This document shows, in pieces, positions 7,766-16,295 of a DNA stretch of 64,000 bases. Under the pieces are notes generated by a model that ran no database searches, was not told where the DNA came from, and saw only the letters and a program-made list of their open reading frames with translations. Within the stretch, counting starts at the first letter, position 1. The number at the start of each line of letters is the position of its first letter. The stretch is from NCBI GenBank assembly GCA_002412495.1, contig DHVE01000031.1, positions 62,001 to 126,000 on the forward strand, read 5' to 3'. The translations under genes were made by a program, and so were the position numbers. This DNA comes from Betaproteobacteria bacterium UBA5216. GTDB lineage: Bacteria; Pseudomonadota; Gammaproteobacteria; Burkholderiales; SG8-41.

Positions 7766-9055
7766 TCACGCCTGCAAATCCTGGGTCCACACGCGCGTTT
7801 CGATTATCGTTTTCACTTCGCGCAAAAACGCCGCCGAGTAAGCGCCATCGATCGCGCGATGATCGAACGTCTGCGCGAGCACGCCGATCGGACGCACGGC
7901 GATGCTGTCGCCCTCCGGCGTTTCAATCACCACCGGCTTTTTACGCACCACGTCCGTGGACAAAATTGCCACTTGCGGCACGTTGATAATCGGCGCGGTG
8001 ATCACCGTGCCGAACGAGCCATTGTTGCTGATGGTGTAGGTGCCTTCCGTGAGATCATCGGGCCTTAACTTCCCCGCGCGGGCACGCGTCGCCAAATCAT
8101 TGATTTCACGAGCTATTTGTGGAAGTGATTTATTCGGCACATCCTTCAGAACCGGCACCATCAGGCCGTCGAAATTCAGATCCACAGCGATGCCGATGTT
8201 GATGCGCTTTGCCAGCACCAGACTGTCGCCATTAAAGTTTGCATTGATTTTGGGAAACTTGCCCAGCGCGATGGAAATCGCGCGCGTGACAAACGGCATA
8301 AACGTAAGCAGAAAACCTTCACGCGCTTTCCACGCCTCGCCATGCTCGCGATGCGCCTGCACCACGCGGGAAAAGTCCGCCTCCACCACTTGGAGCACAT
8401 GTGGCGCGGCGGCCCAGGATTTCGCCATGTTGGCGGCCACGCGCTTGCGGATGGCGTTGAGCGGCAGCGTGTCGCCGGGTTGTGCGGCGGGCGACGCCGC
8501 TATTACAGAGACAGATGGCGTGGCGGGTATCACCGCCGTCGGCGTAACCGTCGCCGAGGGCACTGCGGTTCGCGCAGTCGCCCCCACCGACGCGAGGTAG
8601 GCCGTCACGTCGTCACGCGTGACACGACCATCACGGCCCGTGCCGGTAATTTTCGATACATCCAACTCATGTTCGGCAATAAGCCGGCGCACCACGGGTG
8701 ACAAGCGCTCATCGGCACTGGCACGCGGCGGCGGCGCGGACGCACCGCGCACGGGCGCAGGAATAACCGACGCCGCTGGCGACGCAGCGGCCACGGCCGC
8801 CGGCTGCGGCGCCGGCGCAGCACCACTTTCGCGTATCACCGCCAGCGTCACGCCAACCTTCGCCGTGACGCCTTCACCAATGAGTATCTCGTCAATCACG
8901 CCGGCCACCGGTGACGGAATCTCGGTGCTGACCTTGTCGGTCTCGATGTCAAACAGCGTCTCATCGGCCTTGACGGAATCGCCGGCCTTTTTGTACCACT
9001 TGGTAATGGTGCCCTCGGTAACGGTTTCACCGAGTTGCGGCATGATGATGTTCAT
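7766..9055 (-). CDS. 2-oxo acid dehydrogenase E2 (dihydrolipoamide acyltransferase)
   Basis: A 429-residue E2 with the full domain order. The lipoyl domain spans residues 1-75 with the lipoylated Lys41 in ETDKVSTEI. An Ala/Pro-rich linker leads to the peripheral subunit-binding domain (SPVVRRLIAEHELDVSKI) near 130-165, then a second Ala-rich linker. The catalytic acyltransferase domain ends with His399 and Asp403 in FDHRAIDG. The ATG at 9055 is chosen because homologues start MNIIMPQLGETV; it lies one base after the stop of the amidohydrolase gene, implying translational coupling. It would carry the acyl group in a complex with the E1 subunits encoded upstream. No E3 gene is present. The preferred 2-oxo acid is unclear. 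Confidence 0.93.
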   Translation of the reverse strand: MNIIMPQLGETVTEGTITKWYKKAGDSVKADETLFDIETDKVSTEIPSPVAGVIDEILIGEGVTAKVGVTLAVIRESGAAPAPQPAAVAAASPAASVIPAPVRGASAPPPRASADERLSPVVRRLIAEHELDVSKITGTGRDGRVTRDDVTAYLASVGATARTAVPSATVTPTAVIPATPSVSVIAASPAAQPGDTLPLNAIRKRVAANMAKSWAAAPHVLQVVEADFSRVVQAHREHGEAWKAREGFLLTFMPFVTRAISIALGKFPKINANFNGDSLVLAKRINIGIAVDLNFDGLMVPVLKDVPNKSLPQIAREINDLATRARAGKLRPDDLTEGTYTISNNGSFGTVITAPIINVPQVAILSTDVVRKKPVVIETPEGDSIAVRPIGVLAQTFDHRAIDGAYSAAFLREVKTIIETRVWTQDLQA

Positions 9056-9056
9056 A

Positions 9057-10718
9057 CTATTGCTTGGCCTCGTAAACGACGTCGTAAACCACCTTGCCGC
9101 CAAGCATGGTCATGACAGGCTTCAAATCCTTGATCGCATCGACGGGCACTGTCAGGTAATCGCGGTCAAGCACCAGCAGATCGGCATACTTGCCTTTTTG
9201 CAGCGAGCCAAGATTCCCCTCCTGAAACAGAATAAACGCGTTGCTGCGCGTGTGTGCGATCAGCGCTTCCTCGCGCGTGATGCTCTGGCGATTGACATGG
9301 TGGCCACCGACCATCTTGCCGGTCACGGCAAAACCCAGCGTGTAAAACGGATTGGATGTCGTCACTGCCGTGGCGTCCGATCCCAGGCCCCACACGATGC
9401 CGCTATCCTGCACGCGCCGAAACGGCGGCATATCCCACGCGGCTTCGCCATGCACCTTGTGCATCAACACGCCCTGTATCAGCGGGCGGCTGTGGATTTG
9501 CGCCGTCATGCCCAGGCGCTTCATGCGTTGCAATTGCGGCTCATCGATTTGATCCAGGTGCGAGAAGCTCCAGCGCAGCCCTTTGATCGGCGTAGTCTTG
9601 TGGATTTCTTCGTATGCAGTGACGAATTGCTCGATAGGGCCGTTCATCTCCACGTGCGAATTCAAGTACACGCCACGCTGTGCCAGGGCAGTGGCCACGC
9701 GCTTCATTTGCACAACCCCCTCGGGGTTCACCGCCTTCTGCACACGCAACAGTTGCGTGGTGATTGGCGAGAAAACGGATTCTCCCCAGCCGATGTGATC
9801 CATCAAATCGTTCCCCTGGAAGGGTTTAATCGCCGCAATTTCGGCGAGGACCTTATCCACTTGTTCCGGCGTGGACGGCTGACGGATGGTGGTCCAGAAC
9901 ACGCGCACCGTGAGTTCGCCCTTGTCGGCAAGCTCGCGATACGGCGCATAGTGCGAGGCCGACATGCCGCGCCCGCCTGCGTCACCCCACGCGGTGATGC
10001 CCAGCGAATTAAGATACGTCGCGAGCTTGCGCACATTGATCATGCGCGCCTCGGCCTCGAGCTTGGGCACTTTCGCCGCGACGAATGCCACGCCGCCCGC
10101 GCCGCGCACCACGCCTGTGAGTTTGCCGTTGGCGTCTTTTTCGATCGTGCCGTTAGGCGGATTCGGCGTGCTCTCGTCGATGCTCGCGGCCTTGAGGCCC
10201 GCGGTGTTCAGATAGGTGTGGTTGTAGATCGACTGCACCGCCAACGGCGTGTTGGGCGCTAACTTGTCGAGTTCCGCCAGCGGAAAGCCGCGCGGCTCAT
10301 CGGTGAACTGTTCTTCGGACCAACCACCGAGTACCGTGACCCATTCGCCGGGTTTGGCCGTACGCACGCGCTCGCCAAGCATCGCGACAGCCTGTTTGCG
10401 CGTGGTCACGCCGTCAAAGCGCAACTCGTCATGCTCGGCGGCACGTATCCAGTGCGAGTGATTGTCGATAAGGCCCGGAATCACCGTGCGGCCCTTCACA
10501 TCAATCACTTTGGTGTTTGCCTCCGCCAGCTTGCGGATGTCGGCGTTGCTGCCGGTGGCAACGATGCGCTGATTCTTTATCGCCAGCGCCTGCACCACCG
10601 TGAAACGATCATCGACCGTGATGATCTTGCCGTTCACAACGATGCTATCAACAGCAGCCGCAAACGGAGAAAACAAAAAATATAATAAAAACAAATACTT
10701 ATGATAGTTTTGGCTCAT
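9057..10718 (-). CDS. Exported amidohydrolase family 3 (YtcJ-like)
   Basis: A 553-residue metal-dependent amidohydrolase of the YtcJ-like class. The motif DNHSHW gives the first HxH pair, followed by NSHVEMNG, SFSHLDQ and GLGSDATA, which supply the remaining metal ligands. The ATG at 10718 is chosen for its GGAGAGG ribosome site. The resulting N-terminus NYHKYLFLLYFLFSPFAAA is a signal peptide with a cleavable AAA, so the enzyme is likely periplasmic. That signal is encoded by a strikingly AT-rich stretch matching the dispersed repeat. The gene sits between E1 beta and E2, an unusual insertion for such an operon. Substrate unknown. Confidence 0.9.
   Translation of the reverse strand: MSQNYHKYLFLLYFLFSPFAAAVDSIVVNGKIITVDDRFTVVQALAIKNQRIVATGSNADIRKLAEANTKVIDVKGRTVIPGLIDNHSHWIRAAEHDELRFDGVTTRKQAVAMLGERVRTAKPGEWVTVLGGWSEEQFTDEPRGFPLAELDKLAPNTPLAVQSIYNHTYLNTAGLKAASIDESTPNPPNGTIEKDANGKLTGVVRGAGGVAFVAAKVPKLEAEARMINVRKLATYLNSLGITAWGDAGGRGMSASHYAPYRELADKGELTVRVFWTTIRQPSTPEQVDKVLAEIAAIKPFQGNDLMDHIGWGESVFSPITTQLLRVQKAVNPEGVVQMKRVATALAQRGVYLNSHVEMNGPIEQFVTAYEEIHKTTPIKGLRWSFSHLDQIDEPQLQRMKRLGMTAQIHSRPLIQGVLMHKVHGEAAWDMPPFRRVQDSGIVWGLGSDATAVTTSNPFYTLGFAVTGKMVGGHHVNRQSITREEALIAHTRSNAFILFQEGNLGSLQKGKYADLLVLDRDYLTVPVDAIKDLKPVMTMLGGKVVYDVVYEAKQ
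10687..10702. repeat. AT-rich dispersed element inside a signal-peptide coding region
   Basis: AAAAACAAATACTTAT here is the reverse complement of the ATAAGTATTTGTTTT core seen at 618-634. The surrounding 40 bases are almost free of G and C, in a high-GC gene. They encode the hydrophobic core KYLFLLYFLF of the amidohydrolase signal peptide. Confidence 0.55.
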
Positions 10719-10758
10719 ACACCCTCTCCAAGAATATCCGTCGACGGAAAGCTTTTCA

Positions 10759-11736
10759 TCAATCAATTTTTTCCCGAATCTCGCGCACCACGCGTTCCAC
10801 CGACGGAATGGTGTTGTCTTCCAACAGATCCGCCGACGGCAGCGGAATATGCGGCGTGGTGATGCGAATGATCGGGCCGTCCAGGTCCCAGAAAATTTCG
10901 TCGGCAACGATGGACGCGATCTCCGCCCCCCAGCCACACAGACGCGGATTTTCTTCTATCGTGACGAGCCTGCCCGTCTTGGCCACTTCTGCGAGTATGG
11001 TCACCGTATCCAGCGGCACCAGCGAACGCACATCGACCACCGTGCAGGAAATGCCATGTTCACGTTCGAGAATTTCCGCCGCCGCCAACGCGCGATGCAC
11101 CATCAGCGCGAGCGCGACGATGGTGCAGTCGGTGCCGTGACGCAGCACCTTCGCCTTGCCGATTTCCTCGACATGCTCGCCGTCGGGCACTTCGCCCTTG
11201 AACGCATACAGTGATTTCTGCTCGAAGATGATTACCGGATCGGGATCGCGCACCGCCGCCGCGATCAAGCCCTTCACATCGGCGGGAAACGCCGGTGCAA
11301 TCACCTTGATACCGGGAATCATCATTGCCCAGTTTTCCACCGACTGCGAGTGTTGCGCGCCAAAGCGGCTGCCCGCGCCGTTGGCCGTGCGGATTACCAA
11401 CGGAAGTGTGATTTGTCCGTCGGTCATGTAACGCGTCTTCGCGATCTCGTTGGCGACGATATCCCAGCATACCGCGAGAAAATCCGAGAACATGATTTCC
11501 GCGATGGGCTTTAGACCCGTCATGGCGGCGCCCATCGCGGCGCCCAGAATCGCCTGCTCGGAAATCGGCGTGTCGCGCACACGCTTGGGGCCGAATTCCT
11601 CGAACAGTCCCACCGTTGCCTTGAACACCCCGCCCGCCGCGCCGATGTCTTCTCCCAAAAAGACCACGTTCTCATCGCGGCGCATTTCCTGTGCGATGCC
11701 CGCCGCCACCGCGTCACGATAGGTTAGTTCCGCCAT
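10759..11736 (-). CDS. 2-oxo acid dehydrogenase E1 beta subunit
   Basis: A 325-residue transketolase-like beta subunit of a thiamine-diphosphate-dependent 2-oxo acid dehydrogenase (pyruvate/acetoin/branched-chain type). Segments GEDIGAAGGVFKAT, RDTPISEQAILGAAMGAA and LVTIEENPRLCGWGAEI are characteristic. The ATG at 11736 lies inside the end of the E1 alpha gene (13-bp overlap) with ACGGGAG just upstream, indicating coupled translation. It would form the alpha2-beta2 E1 with the upstream product and pass acyl groups to the E2 encoded at 7766. Acetoin dehydrogenase AcoB is the closest type by length and motifs, but this is not decisive. Confidence 0.92.
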   Translation of the reverse strand: MAELTYRDAVAAGIAQEMRRDENVVFLGEDIGAAGGVFKATVGLFEEFGPKRVRDTPISEQAILGAAMGAAMTGLKPIAEIMFSDFLAVCWDIVANEIAKTRYMTDGQITLPLVIRTANGAGSRFGAQHSQSVENWAMMIPGIKVIAPAFPADVKGLIAAAVRDPDPVIIFEQKSLYAFKGEVPDGEHVEEIGKAKVLRHGTDCTIVALALMVHRALAAAEILEREHGISCTVVDVRSLVPLDTVTILAEVAKTGRLVTIEENPRLCGWGAEIASIVADEIFWDLDGPIIRITTPHIPLPSADLLEDNTIPSVERVVREIREKID

Positions 11737-12731
11737 GCTGCACTCCCGTCTGCCCACACATTGGTCTCGATGTCGTCCACCGACGGCACGGGCGAAGCCT
11801 TCGCCGTTTCGGTGGCCACGTCCACTTTACGCATCGATTCTTTTTCCAGATCACTCAGCGTTGCCTCGACAATACCGAGTCCCAGCAATCGTTCGCGATA
11901 AATCTTGATGGGATCGCGTTCCAGCCATCGATCCAGTTCGCCCTCGGGCCGATACTTGCCCGGGTCGGCGCGCGAATGTCCACTGTGCCGGTACGTCATG
12001 CATTCGATCAATGCCGGCCCGCCGCCCTTGCGGGCACGCTCCATGTATTGCACCGCCGTGCGATACACCTCATCCGCGTCGTTGCCATCGACGACGATTT
12101 TTTCCAGGCCATACGCACTCGCGCGATCCGCCGCCGGATGCTCCACCGCGGTCACGCTTGATATCGGCGTGTATTCCATGTAGAGATTGTTTTCGCAGAC
12201 GAAGATCACGGGCAGTTTCCAGATCACACTGAAGTTCAGCGCCTCGTGAAACGCACCGATATTGGTGGTGCCATCGCCAAAGAAACACACCGCCACCTGT
12301 TCCGTGCCGCGATACTGCGCGCTCCACGCCGCGCCCGCCGCCACCGGCAAATGCGCACCGATGATGGCGTAGCTGCCCATCGCGCCCTTGGTCACATCCG
12401 TCAAATGCATGGAGCCGCCCTTGCCGCCAAGCAAGCCGCATTGCCGCCCCATCAATTCGCCAAGCACGCCTTCCATCGATGCGCCGCGTGCAAGCGTGTG
12501 CGCGTGGCCGCGATAGGTGCAAAACGTCCAGTCATCGGGCCGCATCGCCACGCCAAAGCCCGCAGCAATGGCCTCCTGCCCCAGCGACAAATGGCTGGTG
12601 CCTTTGATCAAGTTTTGCAAAAACAAATCGTAGGCGCGTTTTTCACAGTAGCGCAGCTCTAGCTGTTGTCGATACAGTTCGAGGCGGATGTCGTGGCCCA
12701 GTGTCATTGGTTTACTTTTGTCCATGGTCAT
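11724..12731 (-). CDS. 2-oxo acid dehydrogenase E1 alpha subunit
   Basis: A 335-residue thiamine-diphosphate-binding E1 alpha. The ThDP motif runs from GDGTTNIGAFHEALNF to the terminal ENN of IFVCENN. The segment HLSLGQEAIAAG and the loop YRHSGHSRADPGKYR are family signatures. Phosphorylation-loop-like YRHSGHS is present, as in all such E1s. Three nearby in-frame ATGs (codons 1, 3 and 9) are possible starts and none has a strong ribosome site, so the N-terminus is uncertain by up to eight residues. It heads the operon E1 alpha, E1 beta, amidohydrolase, E2. Confidence 0.92.
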   Translation of the reverse strand: MTMDKSKPMTLGHDIRLELYRQQLELRYCEKRAYDLFLQNLIKGTSHLSLGQEAIAAGFGVAMRPDDWTFCTYRGHAHTLARGASMEGVLGELMGRQCGLLGGKGGSMHLTDVTKGAMGSYAIIGAHLPVAAGAAWSAQYRGTEQVAVCFFGDGTTNIGAFHEALNFSVIWKLPVIFVCENNLYMEYTPISSVTAVEHPAADRASAYGLEKIVVDGNDADEVYRTAVQYMERARKGGGPALIECMTYRHSGHSRADPGKYRPEGELDRWLERDPIKIYRERLLGLGIVEATLSDLEKESMRKVDVATETAKASPVPSVDDIETNVWADGSAAWRN

Positions 12732-12747
12732 TGGTTCGTGAGACGCG

Positions 12748-12812
12748 AACTGTGAGGCGCACGGGGTTTGCTGTTACGCCTCCCCCGTAACGCCTAACAC
12801 CTCACGCAGTTA
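12748..12812. repeat. Intergenic hairpin with GTGAGGCG-type arms
   Basis: AACTGTGAGG at 12748-12757 can pair with CCTCACGCAGTT at 12800-12811, with a two-base bulge. The loop holds further GTAACGCC and GTTACGCC units. It lies between the E1 alpha start and the M24 stop. Related GTGAGGCG units occur near 4025, 15270, 16280 and 42776. Confidence 0.45.
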
Positions 12813-14168
12813 GTACTTGTTGGCTATCGGCAATTCCTGCGCCGGGAACAACGTAATAATCTTCGCGCCGTTCGGCGTGAGCACCACTTCTTCTTCGATA
12901 CGCGCCGCCGACACGCCGTCTTTTGCCGGACAGAACGTTTCCACGGCGAACACCATGCCGACCTTCAACTCGTACGGATCTTTGAATGAATTCAGCCGCG
13001 AGATCAACGGCCGCTCGTGCAGGCCCATGCCGAGACCATGACAGAAATTCAAACCGAACGCCGACATTTCGGTCTCAAATCCAATCTCGGTACACTTCGG
13101 GAATGCCTTTGCCACCTTCTCGGTGGACACGCCGGGCTTCAACATTGCAATGGCACCATCCATCCACGCACGCGCCTTTTTGTAGGCGTCGTGCTGCGCG
13201 GGCGTGGCGCTGCCCACCGTGAACGTGCGGTAGTAACACGTCTTGTAACCCATATAGGTTTGGATCAAATCGAAGTAGGCCTGATCGCCGGGGCGGATCA
13301 ATCGATCGGTGAAGTTGTGCGGATGCGGGCTGCAACGCTCGCCCGCAATGGCATTCACCGCCTCGACGCATTCGGATCCCATTTCATAAAAACGCTTGGT
13401 TGCCAGCGCCACGACTTCATTCTCGCGCACACCGGGTTTGAGCGCTTCAAAAATATCCTGATATACGCCGTCGCCCATCGCTGCCGCCATGTTGAGCAGG
13501 GTGATTTCGTCGTGGCTTTTGATCTCGCGTGCATCGAGCATCACTTGCTGTCCGTCCACTACGTTCAAGCCCAGCTTTTGCAGCGCAAACATAAACAACG
13601 GTTCGCACACGTCGATACCAATGGGCATGTCTGCCACGCCCTCGGCTTTGAGCACGTCGTAAATTTCTTTCGCCGCCTCTTCAAACAAACCGACTTTCGG
13701 ATTGATCGCGCCGCGCAAACCCACGTTGCCGGCGAGGCAATGATTCTTCGGCAGCCAAGGCGCGTAAATCTTGTGATGGCGCGCGGCGGAACCGAAATCC
13801 CATACCCAAGGCTCACCATTGCCGGTGAGCAGACACCAGCGCGTCAGTTTATCGCGCGCCCATTCACCAATGACCGTGCTTGAGATGTAACGGATATTGT
13901 ATTGATCGAACACCAGCACTGCGCCGAGATCGGATTGCGCCAGTGCATTACGTGTGCGCGCAAGGCGATAGTTATGCAGCCGGCGAAAATCCACGCGCTC
14001 TTCGAAATCGACTTGCATGCGGCCCGGCGCTTGCAGTGGCAAATCCCAGCGGTGACCCGGATTCGCCGGGTCATACAAGCCGTCGGGCGCCGACGCCACG
14101 CCACGTTTCGGATCGATGCTGGAAGCTGAGATATTCTTCGGTTCGACTTTCTTCGGTTTTCTGGTCAT
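12810..14168 (-). CDS. M24-family (creatinase/aminopeptidase fold) protein with altered metal site
   Basis: A 452-residue protein with an N-terminal creatinase-like domain and a C-terminal pita-bread M24 domain. Metal ligands seen are Asp300 in YFDLIQ, the histidine in FCHGLGMGLHERP, the glutamate in FAVETF and that in ARIEEEVV. The second aspartate of the usual DxGx5Yxx-D-xTRT pattern is replaced by Cys311 (YKTCYYRTF). The enzyme may therefore bind one metal or have a non-peptidase role. Other M24-fold proteins such as DMSP lyase DddP or creatinase do not cleave peptides, and a small-molecule lyase or hydrolase is plausible. It lies between the E1 operon and the Bug cluster. Confidence 0.85.
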   Translation of the reverse strand: MTRKPKKVEPKNISASSIDPKRGVASAPDGLYDPANPGHRWDLPLQAPGRMQVDFEERVDFRRLHNYRLARTRNALAQSDLGAVLVFDQYNIRYISSTVIGEWARDKLTRWCLLTGNGEPWVWDFGSAARHHKIYAPWLPKNHCLAGNVGLRGAINPKVGLFEEAAKEIYDVLKAEGVADMPIGIDVCEPLFMFALQKLGLNVVDGQQVMLDAREIKSHDEITLLNMAAAMGDGVYQDIFEALKPGVRENEVVALATKRFYEMGSECVEAVNAIAGERCSPHPHNFTDRLIRPGDQAYFDLIQTYMGYKTCYYRTFTVGSATPAQHDAYKKARAWMDGAIAMLKPGVSTEKVAKAFPKCTEIGFETEMSAFGLNFCHGLGMGLHERPLISRLNSFKDPYELKVGMVFAVETFCPAKDGVSAARIEEEVVLTPNGAKIITLFPAQELPIANKY

Positions 14169-14297
14169 GAAAATTTCTCTTTAAAAACAATTATTTAACA
14201 CACAACAAACGAAGCATAAAACAACCCGGCGCGTGGACCGCCGTTCGTTATTTGTTTTCATCCTTCATCCTTAAAAAAAACCACTACCCCCCAAAAA
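14169..14297. other. Intergenic region with AT-rich element, copy d
   Basis: This 129-bp gap holds TTTAAAAACAATTATTTAA at 14180-14198, whose reverse complement contains TTGTTTTTAAA. That stretch sits just upstream of the M24 start, with AGAG as a weak ribosome site. AACGAA near 14207 and TTCGTT near 14245 form a loose inverted repeat around a GC-rich centre. A promoter for the M24 gene is likely here, but no clear hexamers are seen. Confidence 0.4.
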
Positions 14298-15257
14298 TCA
14301 TCCGGCCTTGATCCCCGACGCCTTGATAATCGGGATCCAGCGTTGCAATTCACTTTTTACGAAATCGCCGAGTTCTTCCGGCGTCGTGGGCGCCGCCTCG
14401 GCGCCGAGGGTCAGCAGATGCTGCTTTACGTCCGGCTTACGGAGTATCTCGCTGATTTCCTGATTGAGCTTCATCACCACCGCGCGCGGCGATTTGGCCG
14501 TGGTGAACAAACCAAACCACAACTGGGCGTCCATGCCGGGGACACCGGCCTCGACCGCGCTCGGAATATCGGGGGTCCCGACAAACCGTGTCTTGCTCGA
14601 CACCGCCAGTGCCTTGACCCGTCCGGCTTTAAGCTGCGTATGCGCCGTCACCGGCGACAAAAACGAAATCTGCGTTTCCGACGACAACAGCGCGGTCAGC
14701 GCCAGCCCCGCGCTTTTGTACGGCACATGCAGCGTTTTCACATCCGCGACGCGATTAAACAACTCGCCCGCCAGATGACTGATGGATCCATTACCCGCGG
14801 AGGCGAAACTCACGTTGCCTTTCTGTTTGATATACGCAATGAGTTCCTTCGTGTTCGTAACGGGTATCGACGGATGCGTAACCAGCACCACCACGCCGGT
14901 GGTCATACGCGTCACCGGCGCGAAATCCTTCACCGGGTCATAGGGCAAATCCTTGTACAGCGCGACGGCGCTCACCATCGGCCCCGCGTGCCCCATCACC
15001 ATGTTGTAGCCATCGGGGGCGGCCTTCGCCACCACGTCGGCGGCGAGCGTGCCGCCCGCGCCCGCGCGGCTATCGACTACCACCGGCTGCGCCCATTTTT
15101 CATTGAGCTTTTGACCGATATAACGCGACAGATAATCCGCCGTGCTGCCCACGCCACCGCCCATGATGCGTATGGGGCGCGACGGAAAATCTTTCGCGTC
15201 CTGCGCATGCGCCGCACCGGCAACCAGTAACACCACCGTTCCCGCCAAGACTTTCAT
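14298..15257 (-). CDS. Bug/TctC-family receptor (tandem copy 4 of 4)
   Basis: A 319-residue periplasmic receptor. The ATG at 15257 follows GAGGAG by ten bases and is preferred over the upstream GTG. The signal peptide MKVLAGTVVLLVAGAAHAQ leads into DFPSRPIRIMGGGVGSTADYL. It keeps VVVDSRAGAGG, AAPDGYN and the LYKDLPYDPVKDFAPVTRM block of the family. The glycine-rich MGGGVGST replaces the commoner PFxPGG ligand loop, hinting at a different ligand. It is the last gene of a four-receptor minus-strand array with gaps of 13-40 bp, probably one transcript. Confidence 0.9.
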   Translation of the reverse strand: MKVLAGTVVLLVAGAAHAQDAKDFPSRPIRIMGGGVGSTADYLSRYIGQKLNEKWAQPVVVDSRAGAGGTLAADVVAKAAPDGYNMVMGHAGPMVSAVALYKDLPYDPVKDFAPVTRMTTGVVVLVTHPSIPVTNTKELIAYIKQKGNVSFASAGNGSISHLAGELFNRVADVKTLHVPYKSAGLALTALLSSETQISFLSPVTAHTQLKAGRVKALAVSSKTRFVGTPDIPSAVEAGVPGMDAQLWFGLFTTAKSPRAVVMKLNQEISEILRKPDVKQHLLTLGAEAAPTTPEELGDFVKSELQRWIPIIKASGIKAG

Positions 15258-15292
15258 TGTAGTGAATCTCCTCACCTCTTACGCCTCGCGCC

Positions 15293-16255
15293 TTACTGCG
15301 TTTTATATCCCGATTCCTTCACCACCCGCGCCCACTTCACCGCTTCGCTTTTCACATAAGCACCAAATTCTTCCGGCGACGTCGGCGCGACCTCCGCCCC
15401 CTGCCCCAGCAGCGTTGCTTTGACTTGCGGCGAATTCAACGCGTCGGCCACTTCCTTGTTCAAGCGCGCAATCAGGTGCTTGGGCGTGCCCGCCGGTGCG
15501 AACAAACCGAACCACGCATTCGAATCCAGATCGGGATAACCGGCCTCCACGGAACTGGGCACATCGGGCGTGCCCGAGAAGCGCGTCTTGCGCACCACCA
15601 CCAGCGGCTTGAGTCGTCCGGCTTTCACGTGTGGCTGCGCGGTCGATGTCGCCAGAAACGAAGAATGCACTTCGCCCGCAATGTTGGCGGTGACGGCAAA
15701 ACCCGCGCCCTTGTACGGGATGTGGGTCATGCGCGCCTTGGTCACGAGGTTGAACAGTTCGCCCGTGAGGTGCCCGCTGGTACCCGCGCCCGGCGAACCG
15801 AAATTGACCTTGCCGCCGCTGGCTTGTGAATACGCAATGAAATCCTTAAGCGTACTGGCCGTTACCGAAGGATGCACCACGAACACAATCGCCACGTTCA
15901 CCAGATTGGAAATCGGCTCGAAGTCCTTGATCGGATCGTACCCCAGGTTCTTGTGCAGCACCTGCGCGCTGGCATGCGTGCCGACATGACCGACAATAAT
16001 CGTGTAACCATCCGGCGCCGACCGCGCCCCAATCTCGACGCCAATAATGCCGCCCGCGCCGGGACGATTGTCCACCACCGCCTGTTGGCCCCAGCGCCCG
16101 GTCAATTTCTGCGCCACAAAACGCGCGGAGAGATCCGACGTGCTGCCGGGCGACCCCGTAATCACTCGAATCGGGCGGTTCGGATAACTGTCCTTGGGCT
16201 GCGCCACCGCCAACAACGGTGTCAGCAAACCGAGTACCCAACACGCCGCATTCAT
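15293..16255 (-). CDS. Bug/TctC-family receptor (tandem copy 3 of 4)
   Basis: A 320-residue periplasmic receptor with signal peptide MNAACWVLGLLTPLLAVAQ, then SYPNRPIRVITGSPGSTSDL. The ATG at 16255 has AGGG nine bases upstream; an in-frame GTG at 16276 within a CACGCCTCACTCCTCACG repeat is less likely. Family segments include VVDNRPGAGGIIG, APDGYTI, LGYDPIKDFEPIS and IPYKGAGFAVTANIAG. The TGSPGST loop resembles copy 4 (GGGVGST) more than copies 1 and 2, so the two may share a ligand class. No membrane subunits are adjacent. Confidence 0.9.
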   Translation of the reverse strand: MNAACWVLGLLTPLLAVAQPKDSYPNRPIRVITGSPGSTSDLSARFVAQKLTGRWGQQAVVDNRPGAGGIIGVEIGARSAPDGYTIIVGHVGTHASAQVLHKNLGYDPIKDFEPISNLVNVAIVFVVHPSVTASTLKDFIAYSQASGGKVNFGSPGAGTSGHLTGELFNLVTKARMTHIPYKGAGFAVTANIAGEVHSSFLATSTAQPHVKAGRLKPLVVVRKTRFSGTPDVPSSVEAGYPDLDSNAWFGLFAPAGTPKHLIARLNKEVADALNSPQVKATLLGQGAEVAPTSPEEFGAYVKSEAVKWARVVKESGYKTQ

Positions 16256-16295
16256 CGTTCGAATCCCTAAATTCACGCCTCACTCCTCACGAACT

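Noticed and set aside
8619..10262. Very long open frame (over 500 codons) antisense to E2 and the amidohydrolase
   Set aside because: It lies wholly opposite genes with clear domains and shows no recognisable motif. High-GC codon bias opens such antisense frames. The same applies to long antisense frames near 17098-18450, 39185-40657, 59658-61142 and 62157-63731.
12810..14168. Naming the M24 protein as DMSP lyase DddP
   Set aside because: The overall layout is similar, but the metal-site residues differ from DddP, one aspartate being Cys311. No other DMSP gene is present.
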